Below, in pieces: positions 60,401 to 64,000 of a stretch of 64,000 nucleotides of DNA. The translations under genes and the position numbers were made by a program. Source of the stretch: Euglena gracilis. Its lineage: Eukaryota > Euglenida > Euglenophyceae > Euglenales. Within the stretch, counting starts at the first letter, position 1; each line of letters begins with the position of its first letter. The notes under the pieces are model-generated. The model worked only from the letters and a program-made list of their open reading frames with translations. It made no database searches and had not been told where the DNA came from. The stretch covers positions 41,938,011 through 42,002,010 of the forward strand of contig CP154957.1 of assembly GCA_039621445.1 (NCBI GenBank), in the 5' to 3' direction.

Positions 60401-63400
60401 ACTCAGCAACGTGTTTCCGTTGAGCCGGGCTACATCTCCAAACAACTCACGCACAAGCTTTTGATTTCAGTCAGGGTCATTTGGATTATGGTCATGACTC
60501 TTTTAATCCCCCCATTCCATGCATGATTTTGGTTCACCCTGCCCTGGAGGGAGGGGGTCCGCCGGCCAGCCAGCAGCTGGGGGGGGGGGGGCGCTGTGAT
60601 AAAGCTGGGTTAGCCAGGTGAAGCCAGGCTGGTTAAAAAAAATTTTGCCGCGAAGTGCAGAAAATTCTGAATAACGGGGTCAAATGGTCGAAGATTTGAT
60701 TTCTTGACAGTTTTGGGCACTCCTAATCTGTGCAAGAATATATCTACCAAACCTTCCTTAACCTTCTCTGACCAGGGCTAAACAGGGCCCCACGGATCAA
60801 ACTGAGTGGACGATTGCAAAATATAATAGGAATGTATTTTCCTCCTGGGGTGGTGTTTACCAGAATAAACTCTCACATAAACCCCCCTCCCAAATAACCT
60901 GGCGGGGCACTTGCTCCTGGCAGTGACTTGGCGGGGGAGGGGCAAAAAAGATGGTTCCAGTAACTTGGCACCCCCCCTTTTAGGCAAATTCCTTTACTAT
61001 GCTGAAAAAAAGGGCCCAAGTAACCTGGCGGGGGGACAGGGCCAAAAGTTGGTTCCAATAACCCAGCACCCCACCAGGTTATTTGGGGGGGTAATGGTAT
61101 TTACATGATTTTCACCTGCCCACGCCTTCTTTGTATTAATTTTGATTTGGCTGGGGAGTGTTGAAGTTGGGGGTTTCTTTATTATAGTTATGCATTTAGC
61201 TTATTTTGTTTCTTGTGTCCACAGTACCATCAGAAAGTTGCGACAGCGTCAAAGAAGTGGTCAAGTGTCACCAGACCTGAAAGAGATTTGCTTTTGCTTC
61301 TAGAGAACCGGGGAACAGGCATTTGCTTAAGGGATTGCAGTACCCCCCCCCCCCCCCCCCCCCGGGGGGCTGGACGGCAGCTAGTCCAAATTTTGCTAGT
61401 GGGTTTTCTAGCAGACCCCCCCCGGGGGGGGTCTGCTAGCAGGGCTAGCTAGTGGAAATTTTTTTTTCCAGTGACCGGCGCGAAATTTTTTTGGGGACCC
61501 CCAAAAATGGCCAAAAATACCCGTTTTTGGCCATTTTTGGAACAAAATCACCCAAAAACCTATTAAAAACCTCATTTTCCTCCGGCGCACAGCGCCGGAG
61601 GAAAATTTTTTTTCCAGTCCGGGGGACCCCCGGACCCCCCCCCCCCGGGGGGAAGGGGGGTCTAGCTAGTCCACTTTTTCCAGTGTCTAGCCGATTGGCT
61701 AGCCAGTACCCCCCCCCCCCCGGGGTCCTTAAGCAAAAGCCTGCCGGGGAAAGATCCCCAGCCCCATTTTCTATTTAAAGGCCCATTTATCATTTGTAGC
61801 TCAGATTTGACATCTTGTTCCCCCCCCAGAAATTCATTTGACAAAGTTTGCATTTTGTCAAATGCAACCACCAAAAAACGTTGACTCATCATTTCTAGGA
61901 GAAATCATTCACCACAAGGAATAATTTTTGAATTGGACTCTGAAATTGAAGCGAAGTGGTGATGTGTTTAAGTTGATTGCTGTTGACTGCTTGGCTTTTT
62001 TTCAACCCCACAAGCTTTAAGGGGGGGGGGCTTCCAAGATATCTTTTCCTGGTCTGAATGCGACGAACGACAACCTAGTTCTGATTCTCCTCAGTTTGCT
62101 TCTGTTGCGAAATTAAGGAGACAGAATTCTGACCGACCAAATCTTGGGACATCGACAGTGCAGGTCTGTTCCATGTTTGCTGAACCATGGCTTTCTCTTG
62201 GTCTTGGCTACGAAAGTTAAGTGGTGTCCAAAGTATTCACCCCCCCCCCCATAAGTATCTCTGCCCTCTGGAAAACGCGTTGCATTTTGTGAAATATTCC
62301 AGACAAATCATTGCCACTCAAGAGCATATTTTTCCACAAATGGTATTCTTTGACGGTTTTCCTTGTTTGTCAAACTTATCAGTTTTTTTTTGCCGGCGGG
62401 CCTGGAGTTATCAAGCCTGGAGTTTGAAAAGACTTTGGATTTGGTGAGCAATTGACATGAAACTGAAAAGTCAGATTATAAATCCACCACCCAAACTCAT
62501 TGCATTTATTCAACAATGAAAGGAAAGAAATTTGTTAGAGTGCAGATGTCTATTATATTTTGTTTTCTGATGATTTTGCTCAGTGCATTATGGAATTGTT
62601 TCTGGACATTTCTGTGCAAACTTTGCCAAACTCCTTGAAACATTATGAACAGATTTTCTGCAAGTATATTTATTGCCTTTTTATAGGTATTTAAGAGTAT
62701 TAAAAATTTCACAACAATTTCTATTTTACTGACCATCCAGATTTTTGTCATTTTGAGGCAAACAAGATAAAGGGGGACCACGTTGCGGTATCTTTGCAAA
62801 TTATTCTGGATTGTTGTTCGCAAAGATCTCAGAATGCTGCAATCTCCTGATTTTTTTCCACATCCCAATTTTTTGTCTGTCACCAAATCATCAATTCTGC
62901 CATGTTTGAGCTTTGGCGAGCAAATTGCACATTTTTTAGGACCAGGTTGTTCCCAAAAGGAAAGGAGTTGTGTATTATATAAAGCAAATATATGCAATAT
63001 ATCTAGAATTATATTATATATTATTCGCTGGTTGTGTGAAAAGTATCACATCGACTTTTTTTTGGCATCGCATCCCTCAAGGCTTAAGGTCGTATCCCCT
63101 CCCCAGTGCTAATGCGGTGTCTTGGTTGGCTTGGGTCCGGGTTTACTCGTTCTGCAATGTTGGTTGTGAATTTTCAGAGGATTCACTGTTTTTAACACAA
63201 TTTTGCAGCTGCCTTTCACACAACTTTCCACGCCGAATTTCATTCCATCCGTTCACGTTGCAGGGAAATGTGTCTGCTGTGCATCCAACTTTGCACCTGA
63301 AGAGCGAGCCTGTTATTGGGGAGCGACCAAGCACTGCGGTGCAAAGCAGAACGATGGGAGATTCGCCTGTTGGGAGCCCCGCTTTGGACGCAGAATTATC

Positions 63401-63943
63401 CCCTACAGGCACGTGCACATCGTTGGTGGATTGTTGGTACCAGCCAGCTTGGGGAATGTGAGATTATTGATGCATTTTCAGTCTCCTGAGACATATTGAT
63501 TTTTTGATTGCAGAAAGCATCATTGCTGTTGAGGTTCCAGTATCTTCTCCACAGAACCTCAGCTCCCAAAAGGCCGCATTGTAACCATCACCATTCTCAA
63601 CACATGGGGTGATCTATATTTCACTGGACTCACGTCTTTGCAGGTTTATTGCCCCCTGCATTGTCAATGACTCCAGTTTTGGACGTTTTTTTCCCCATCT
63701 TTTTTAAAAAAAAACAAAAATGTTTGTGTTCCATGGGTGCATTTTGGACCGTGAAGAATGCTAAAAATCAATTGAGGATACCATTATTTTTTGATTCAAA
63801 TTCTGGTTCAACGCATATTTTGCATTTCAGGTGCTGAACCAATTCCAGCAGCCATACAGATTAACCCCTGTCATGCTCTCTGCTTGTCCCAAGGACGTCA
63901 CCGTTCTGCCAGGTCATGAAGCAGATGACAGAGTCCTTGCCAA
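25153..63943 (+). CDS. KATNIP: KATNIP-like gene, 17 proposed exons over 38.8 kb, 3' part outside the window
   Basis: Proposed exons: 25153-25205, 27110-27278, 28024-28295, 29492-29638, 32217-32327, 41942-42033, 44246-44309, 46361-46424, 51567-51627, 52439-52599, 52835-52981, 54986-55112, 60231-60303, 61225-61264, 63209-63457, 63541-63643, 63831-63943. All are bounded by AG and GT, and every junction keeps an open frame (intron phases 1,2,1,1,1,0,1,2,0,2,2,0,1,2,2,0). They total 2046 nt, about 682 residues, so introns are about 95% of the span. The exons from 52439 on match katanin-interacting protein (KIAA0556): one full DUF4457-type module and the start of the next. That protein binds microtubules and katanin and acts at the ciliary base. 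The exons before 52439 are Ser/Cys-rich and join by phase only; I do not recognise their homology. The true start and the third module are not in view. Donors of the GTGTG type are common here. Confidence 0.7.
25210..25705. repeat. CATCTCTTNAAG-ended element with GCTGCTGC/CCAGCCC interior, copy 1
   Basis: The left end reads CATGCATCCCTTCAAGG, and the right end inverted reads CATACATCTTTTTAAG. The inside is dominated by G/C runs, GGCTGGGCTGGGCC and GGTGCAAAGCGCC. The sister copy is 45490-45950. Confidence 0.6.
26165..26225 (+). repeat. Dispersed repeat P, copy 2
   Basis: TAGGGTGTTCCAAGGGCTTT then TTTAGGTCGCCGGATGTT, matching 15185-15270 inverted. Confidence 0.75.
26808..26905 (+). repeat. Dispersed repeat P, copy 3
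   Basis: GGCGTTGCAAAGGCTTTATT, TTTAGGTCGCCGGGCATTA, then TTTTGCCTCATTTCCGAGA and TTTTGGAAACATCGATTTTT. The longest copy on the plus strand. Confidence 0.78.
26985..27056 (+). repeat. Dispersed repeat P, copy 4
   Basis: GGATAGGGCAATCCAAGG, GGTCGGACATTTC and TTTTGTTTCATTGTCGAGAT. Confidence 0.7.
27110..27278 (+). CDS. Candidate exon 2 of the KATNIP-like gene
   Basis: Acceptor ATATTCTAG, donor CAGTGACAG. Reads [20 protein letters not shown] and [20 protein letters not shown]. Codon use and composition look coding; no homology recognised. Confidence 0.5.
27797..27990. repeat. Homopolymer-spaced word element: CTAATTGTCGCC
   Basis: GGCGACTATCAGGGGGG, GCGACAATTAGGGG, CCCCTAATTGTCGCCCCC and GCGACCATTAGGGG are spaced by 6-10 C/G. 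Copies face each other around 27890-27910. Confidence 0.85.
28024..28295 (+). CDS. Candidate exon 3 of the KATNIP-like gene
   Basis: 272 nt; donor GACGTACGTAAA is a strong match to consensus. Reads [40 protein letters not shown] and [20 protein letters not shown]. The best-supported of the unrecognised upstream exons. An alternative acceptor lies at 28019 but would need phase 1. Confidence 0.55.
28555..28625. repeat. AT/TA microsatellite
   Basis: (TA)n with ATATACATATAC interruptions. Confidence 0.95.
28880..29105. repeat. Homopolymer-spaced word element: CAAATAATAAC
   Basis: CCCCAAATAATAACCCC is repeated at least five times, with one inverted copy TTTGTTATTTGGGGGG at the right end. It is followed by GTGCCAGAGGCGCCAG, another GC hairpin. 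Confidence 0.85.
29492..29638 (+). CDS. Candidate exon 4 of the KATNIP-like gene
   Basis: Acceptor ATTGTTTTCCACAG, donor GCGTATGTGCAG. Reads [20 protein letters not shown] and [20 protein letters not shown]. Phase 1 at both ends. Confidence 0.55.
30010..30960. repeat. GGTGGGTGGGGGGTCGACCCCCC-type elements with GGCGC cores
   Basis: Near-palindromes of GGTGGGTGGGG(G)TCGACCCC(C)CACC type occur at 30060-30130, 30230-30262 and 30868-30920, with cores CTGGCGCTTTCGGCGCTG (30177) and TTTGGCGCCGAAGG (30833). Further copies lie at 37245-37290 and 41700-41770. Confidence 0.75.
31120..31225 (+). repeat. Dispersed repeat P, copy 5
   Basis: AAGGCGTTCCAAAGGCTTTC, CTTTCCGGACATTTCCTTT and GGAAACATTGATTTTTGACC match the other copies in order. 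Confidence 0.8.
32217..32327 (+). CDS. Candidate exon 5 of the KATNIP-like gene
   Basis: Acceptor GGGCACGTTTAG, donor CTGGTAATC (an earlier donor at 32315-32318 is possible). Reads [20 protein letters not shown] and [15 protein letters not shown]. Frame-compatible with exon 4. Confidence 0.45.
32740..33300. repeat. TTTGCGC-palindrome element, partial inverted copy
   Basis: GCGCATTTGCGCGC and related palindromes (32764-32900), then sequence complementary to 37620-37990, ending at 33299 in the complement of the terminal repeat (GTGCGAATCCGGTGGCCTAA). It lies in the opposite sense to the complete copy. Confidence 0.8.
33300..33448. repeat. TG/CG dinucleotide microsatellite
   Basis: (GTGTGCGT)n with GCGCGC interruptions. 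The Cys/Val and His/Thr frames here are translations of the repeat. Confidence 0.97.
33700..34235. repeat. Homopolymer-spaced word element: AAATATAAGAAACCC
   Basis: CCCCAAATATAAGAAACCC faces GGTTTCTTATATTTGGG. There are eight or more copies up to 34232, with GTGTCGGCCGATCGGC and GTGTCGAAGGCCGGCC between them. Confidence 0.9.
35000..35265. repeat. Alternating C/G-run palindromes with GGCGCCGCAGGCGCC core
   Basis: CCCCCCGGGGGGGG repeats at 35030-35110, a GGCGCCGCAGGCGCCGAAAA hairpin at 35123, then a mirrored C/G-run block. Confidence 0.85.
37300..37432. repeat. GAGCCTCCGNGGAGGCT palindrome cluster, copy 1
   Basis: Several AGCCTCCG(C/T)GGAGGCT dyads. The same cluster is at 41588-41695; both adjoin a (G)TTAGGATTCCAC/GTGGAATCCTAAG word, in opposite orientation. 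Confidence 0.85.
37995..38435. repeat. TTTGCGCAAATGCGC palindrome array, first cluster
   Basis: About eleven copies of a 14-16-base dyad built on GCGCATTTGCGCAAAT, each flanked by AAACAAA/TTTGTTTG words. The alternating orientation gives imperfect nested hairpins. Confidence 0.85.
39360..39870. repeat. TTTGCGCAAATGCGC palindrome array, second cluster
   Basis: About eleven further copies of the same dyad. GGTTGGGCTT and its inverse AAGCCCAATCCTTGAA flank part of the array (39779 and 39886). Confidence 0.85.
40625..40860. repeat. Direct repeat, three copies of ~75-100 bp
   Basis: ATTTATCCATTTGC(T/C)ACAAAA, then ATGTC(C/T)GCTTGATT(T/C)TGCTTTT, then CCGTTTGC, at 40696, 40797 and a weaker first copy at 40615. 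Confidence 0.75.
41942..42033 (+). CDS. Candidate exon 6 of the KATNIP-like gene
   Basis: Acceptor GGTTGTTTTCCACAG, donor CTTGTATGACC. The phase-1 reading is [20 protein letters not shown] followed by WFAASSL. Another open phase ([20 protein letters not shown]) would need a GC donor, so phase 1 is preferred. Confidence 0.4.
43140..43395. repeat. Tandem GGTCACAGGTTGCAGG with TACGACCACC words
   Basis: CCCGGTCACAGGTTGCAGG occurs four times, alternating with CATTTACG(A/G)CCACCCC and GGGGGTGTTA(T/C)(G/A)ACC, spaced by C-runs. This is a homopolymer-spaced word element with a longer word. Confidence 0.85.
43415..43645. repeat. Homopolymer-spaced word element: CAAATAACACC
   Basis: One CCCCAAATAACACCCC at the left faces seven GGTGTTATTTGGGG copies. 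CTCGAAAGCGGCCCCCGAGG-like dyads lie between. Confidence 0.88.
44246..44309 (+). CDS. Candidate exon 7 of the KATNIP-like gene
   Basis: Acceptor CAGCCTGACAG, donor AGGGTATGCC. Reads [20 protein letters not shown] in the phase that fits both neighbours. Confidence 0.4.
45490..45950. repeat. CATCTCTTNAAG-ended element, copy 2
   Basis: The left end is ACACATCTCTTCAAGG and the right end inverted is ACATACATCTCTTTAAG. The interior is similar to 25210-25705 but arranged partly in reverse (CTGCTGCGGCTGGGCTGGG in both). Confidence 0.6.
46361..46424 (+). CDS. Candidate exon 8 of the KATNIP-like gene
   Basis: Acceptor TGCTCCGCTACAG, donor AAGGTATTTG. Reads [20 protein letters not shown]. An alternative longer reading from an ATG at 46323 is also open ([20 protein letters not shown]) but in another phase. 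Confidence 0.4.
47815..48325. repeat. AAAATGGCC-flanked G/C-run element
   Basis: GGCCTAAAATGGCCTAAAAT tandem repeats lie at 47818-47862 and AAAATGGC(T/C)T/GAAATGG at 48296-48320. Between them are two GGTTTAGGTGGGGGG ... TCCTGGCCCGC ... GGTCCGGACC blocks in the same orientation and a CGGCGCTTTGCGCCG core at 48066. Confidence 0.8.
49033..49092. repeat. 24-bp tandem repeat, 2.5 copies
   Basis: TCCCACAAAATGGTATAGCC followed by TATA, repeated exactly. Confidence 0.95.
49140..49380. repeat. CCCGCGAAATATTTC direct repeats
   Basis: AATCCCGC(A/G)AAATATTTC, then GGACATTTTTAAGGAAT and CGCGAAATTTGT, occurs twice (49175-49230 and 49285-49345), with extra CGCGAAATTTGTCG copies. Confidence 0.85.
49665..49805. 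repeat. GCATAT hexanucleotide microsatellite
   Basis: (GCATAT)n of about 13 copies within a longer TA/CATATA region. Confidence 0.97.
50445..50690. repeat. Homopolymer-spaced word element: CTTCTATTAGGGG / CTAATAGAAGC
   Basis: The left word CCTAATAGAAGC is inverted at the right as GCTTCTATTAGG. Between them GGGTGCGCTT(A/G)TAG(C/G)GGACCGCCGCC occurs three times with GGCGGC dyads. The sister element is 51640-51868. Confidence 0.85.
51567..51627 (+). CDS. Candidate exon 9 of the KATNIP-like gene
   Basis: Acceptor CTCTGTCTGCTTTGCAG, donor GTGTGACA. In the required phase it reads [20 protein letters not shown] and would place its last residue directly before the recognised exon at 52439. Confidence 0.35.
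51640..51868. repeat. Homopolymer-spaced word element: CATAGAAGTGC / GCTTCTATTT, sister of 50445-50690
   Basis: It shares GATTTTTGTTGATTTCCTTT, ACCATCAAAATGGGG and GCGCTTGT(T/A)G(T/C)GGACCGCC with the copy at 50.5 kb in the same order. Two insertions of one element, about 15-20% diverged by eye. Confidence 0.85.
52439..52599 (+). CDS. KATNIP: KATNIP-like exon 10: start of first module
   Basis: Acceptor CCCCTGCTCCACAG, donor AAAGGTCTAC. Reads [20 protein letters not shown] then [10 protein letters not shown] and [13 protein letters not shown]-(T/S)-W-G-D-x-H-(F/Y)-(I/V)-G-L-(T/N)-G-I-E-(I/L)-F is the entry motif of KATNIP modules. Ends in phase 2. Confidence 0.88.
52835..52981 (+). CDS. KATNIP: KATNIP-like exon 11
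   Basis: Acceptor CATTTCTTCAACAG, donor GGTGTGTGAAT. Reads [20 protein letters not shown] then [20 protein letters not shown]. The N-(V/I)-L-P-x-Y-x-x-D-P-R ... L-(I/L)-D-G-(V/T)-N ... M-W-L-(A/I)-P-F string is conserved in the family. The splice to 52599 restores D-P-E-S-V-N. Confidence 0.92.
53590..54118. repeat. Homopolymer-spaced word element: CAAATAATACC / GGTATTATTTGG
   Basis: CCCCAAATAATACCCCCC faces six GGGGTATTATTTGGGG-type copies (53723-54110). GCCCGAAGTCCCGGCCCGAGG and GGGCCTTCGGCCC dyads separate them. Confidence 0.88.
54986..55112 (+). CDS. KATNIP: KATNIP-like exon 12
   Basis: Acceptor TTTTCTTTTGTTGCAG, donor AAGGTGTGCAG. Reads [20 protein letters not shown] then [20 protein letters not shown]. 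The [14 protein letters not shown] string is nearly invariant in the first KATNIP module. Confidence 0.95.
57465..57585. repeat. Homopolymer-spaced word element: CAATATGAAGCC / GGCTT(C/T)(G/A)TATTTGG
   Basis: One forward and three inverted copies. Related GGCTTTATGTTTGGGG occurs at 59795 and GACTTTATATTTTGGGG at 60067. Confidence 0.8.
58700..58875. repeat. Dispersed repeat Q, copy 2, with GTCGGCCGACTAC
   Basis: TAGTCGGCCGACTACCCACT, TGTACTAACAGGTCAAGCTC, GCCGACTTTTAAGCCC, GACTGGTGGGCGATC, then GTCTCGCTGACTAGCTAC, which is also at 22318. Confidence 0.88.
59140..59325. repeat. GTAT tetranucleotide microsatellite
   Basis: About 40 nearly uninterrupted copies of GTAT. The Met/Tyr/Val/Cys and Thr/Tyr/Ile/His frames are translations of it. 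Confidence 0.98.
60231..60303 (+). CDS. KATNIP: KATNIP-like exon 13
   Basis: Acceptor TCATTTCAAACAG, donor TTGGTATGTC. Reads [20 protein letters not shown], continuing the end of the first module (G-D-I-x-K-A ... F-x-x-x-(I/L)-(L/F)-F). The preceding intron is 5.1 kb. Confidence 0.8.
60840..61095. repeat. Homopolymer-spaced word element: CAAATAACCTGG
   Basis: CCCAAATAACCTGGCGGGG, AAGTAACCTGGCGGGG, CCAGTAACTTGGCACCCC and the inverted CACCAGGTTATTTGGGGGG; CAATAACCCAGCACCCC is a diverged copy. Confidence 0.75.
61225..61264 (+). CDS. KATNIP: KATNIP-like exon 14 (40 nt, predicted)
   Basis: Acceptor TTCTTGTGTCCACAG, donor CAAGTGTCACC. Reads [13 protein letters not shown]. Phase 1 in and phase 2 out, fitting both neighbours; reading through would stop within six codons. 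Confidence 0.55.
61316..61743. mobile_element. 428-bp hAT-type MITE with exact 8-bp target duplication
   Basis: CCGGGGAA at 61308-61315 and 61744-61751. TIRs are CAGGCATTTGCTTAAGG at the left and, inverted at the right, CAGGCTTTTGCTTAAGG. The inside is G/C-run palindromes (CTAGCAGACC/GGTCTGCTAG) and a TCCGGCGCACAGCGCCGGA core. Non-coding. It sits in the intron after exon 14. Related interior sequence, without clear ends, lies at 54420-54545. Confidence 0.88.
63209..63457 (+). CDS. KATNIP: KATNIP-like exon 15: inter-module linker
   Basis: Acceptor CACAATTTTGCAG, donor AATGTGAGAT (strong). Reads [20 protein letters not shown], then [20 protein letters not shown] and [20 protein letters not shown], ending in CWYQPAWG. 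Ser/Thr/Pro-rich and probably disordered, where the family also has an acidic/Ser-rich linker. Confidence 0.75.
63541..63643 (+). CDS. KATNIP: KATNIP-like exon 16: start of second module
   Basis: Acceptor GAGGTTCCAG, donor CAGGTTTATT. Reads [20 protein letters not shown] then [13 protein letters not shown], the second W-G-D-L-x-(Y/F)-x-G-L-T entry motif. A stronger-looking acceptor at 63514 is in frame but brings a TGA, so 63541 is chosen. Confidence 0.85.
63831..63943 (+). CDS. KATNIP: KATNIP-like exon 17
   Basis: Acceptor TTTTGCATTTCAG, donor CAAGTGTGTCAA. Reads [20 protein letters not shown] then [17 protein letters not shown], matching the D-(I/V)-x-x-L-P-x-x-x-D-D-R string of the module. 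Without this donor a TGA follows in five codons. The gene continues past the window. Confidence 0.82.
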
Positions 63944-64000
63944 GTGTGTCAAATGATGCTTGCTCCCCAATATCATAAGCTGACTTTCCAATTTGTTGTC

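Noticed and set aside
63515-63540. Earlier acceptor for KATNIP exon 16
   Set aside because: TTTTGATTGCAG is a stronger site, but the added sequence carries an in-frame TGA.
1-64000. Dinoflagellate origin
   Set aside because: Introns are ordinary GT-AG, and no spliced-leader sequence or trans-splicing sign was seen. The KATNIP gene only shows a ciliated lineage.
1-64000. tRNA or rRNA genes
   Set aside because: No tRNA-like GGTTCRAATCC box with a matching A box and no conserved rRNA stretch was found by eye. A covariance-model scan would be decisive.

Overview
The window looks like nuclear DNA from a large, repeat-stuffed eukaryotic genome. It has spliceosomal GT-AG introns of hundreds of bases to several kb, a Ty3/gypsy chromovirus pol with a chromodomain, hAT and TA-target DNA transposons, a non-LTR (LINE-like) C-terminal ORF, and a gene related to the ciliary katanin-interacting protein KATNIP. 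That gene points to a lineage that builds flagella or cilia (an alga, another protist, or a plant with swimming sperm). I cannot name the organism from sequence alone. No bacterial gene layout, rRNA, tRNA or CRISPR array was seen. Layout: (1) 0.1-3.3 kb, a decayed Ty3/gypsy chromovirus 3' pol (integrase, GPY/F-like C-terminus, chromodomain) whose integrase zinc-finger region is split by a 1.1-kb insert with 21-bp terminal inverted repeats, followed by an acidic/proline-rich ORF; (2) 3.3-5.7 kb, GC-rich non-coding DNA with a large inverted repeat that took a 0.33-kb insertion in one arm only; (3) 5.7-16.7 kb, an unrecognised Trp/Cys-rich, Pro/Ala-rich minus-strand gene cut twice by transposons: a 5.26-kb hAT (exact 8-bp target duplication) carrying both a hAT transposase and a LINE-type ORF, and a 3.18-kb element with a TA duplication. 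Removing each insert with one target copy puts the reading frame back together; (4) 16.7-25 kb, mostly non-coding hairpins and G/C-homopolymer repeats, with a 662-bp hAT relic holding only the dimerisation domain; (5) 25.2-64 kb, a plus-strand gene in which I trace 17 phase-compatible small exons. The last eight exons carry the first and the start of the second KATNIP-type module ([30 protein letters not shown]); the remainder lies beyond the window. Its introns are packed with simple repeats, MITEs and hairpin elements. The most unusual signal is a recurring design of short repeats: an 8-14-base A/T-rich word repeated between runs of 6-10 C (or G), usually facing its inverted copies across a GC hairpin. 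At least ten different words use this design. Many other repeats share a GGCGC-loop-GCGCC core.
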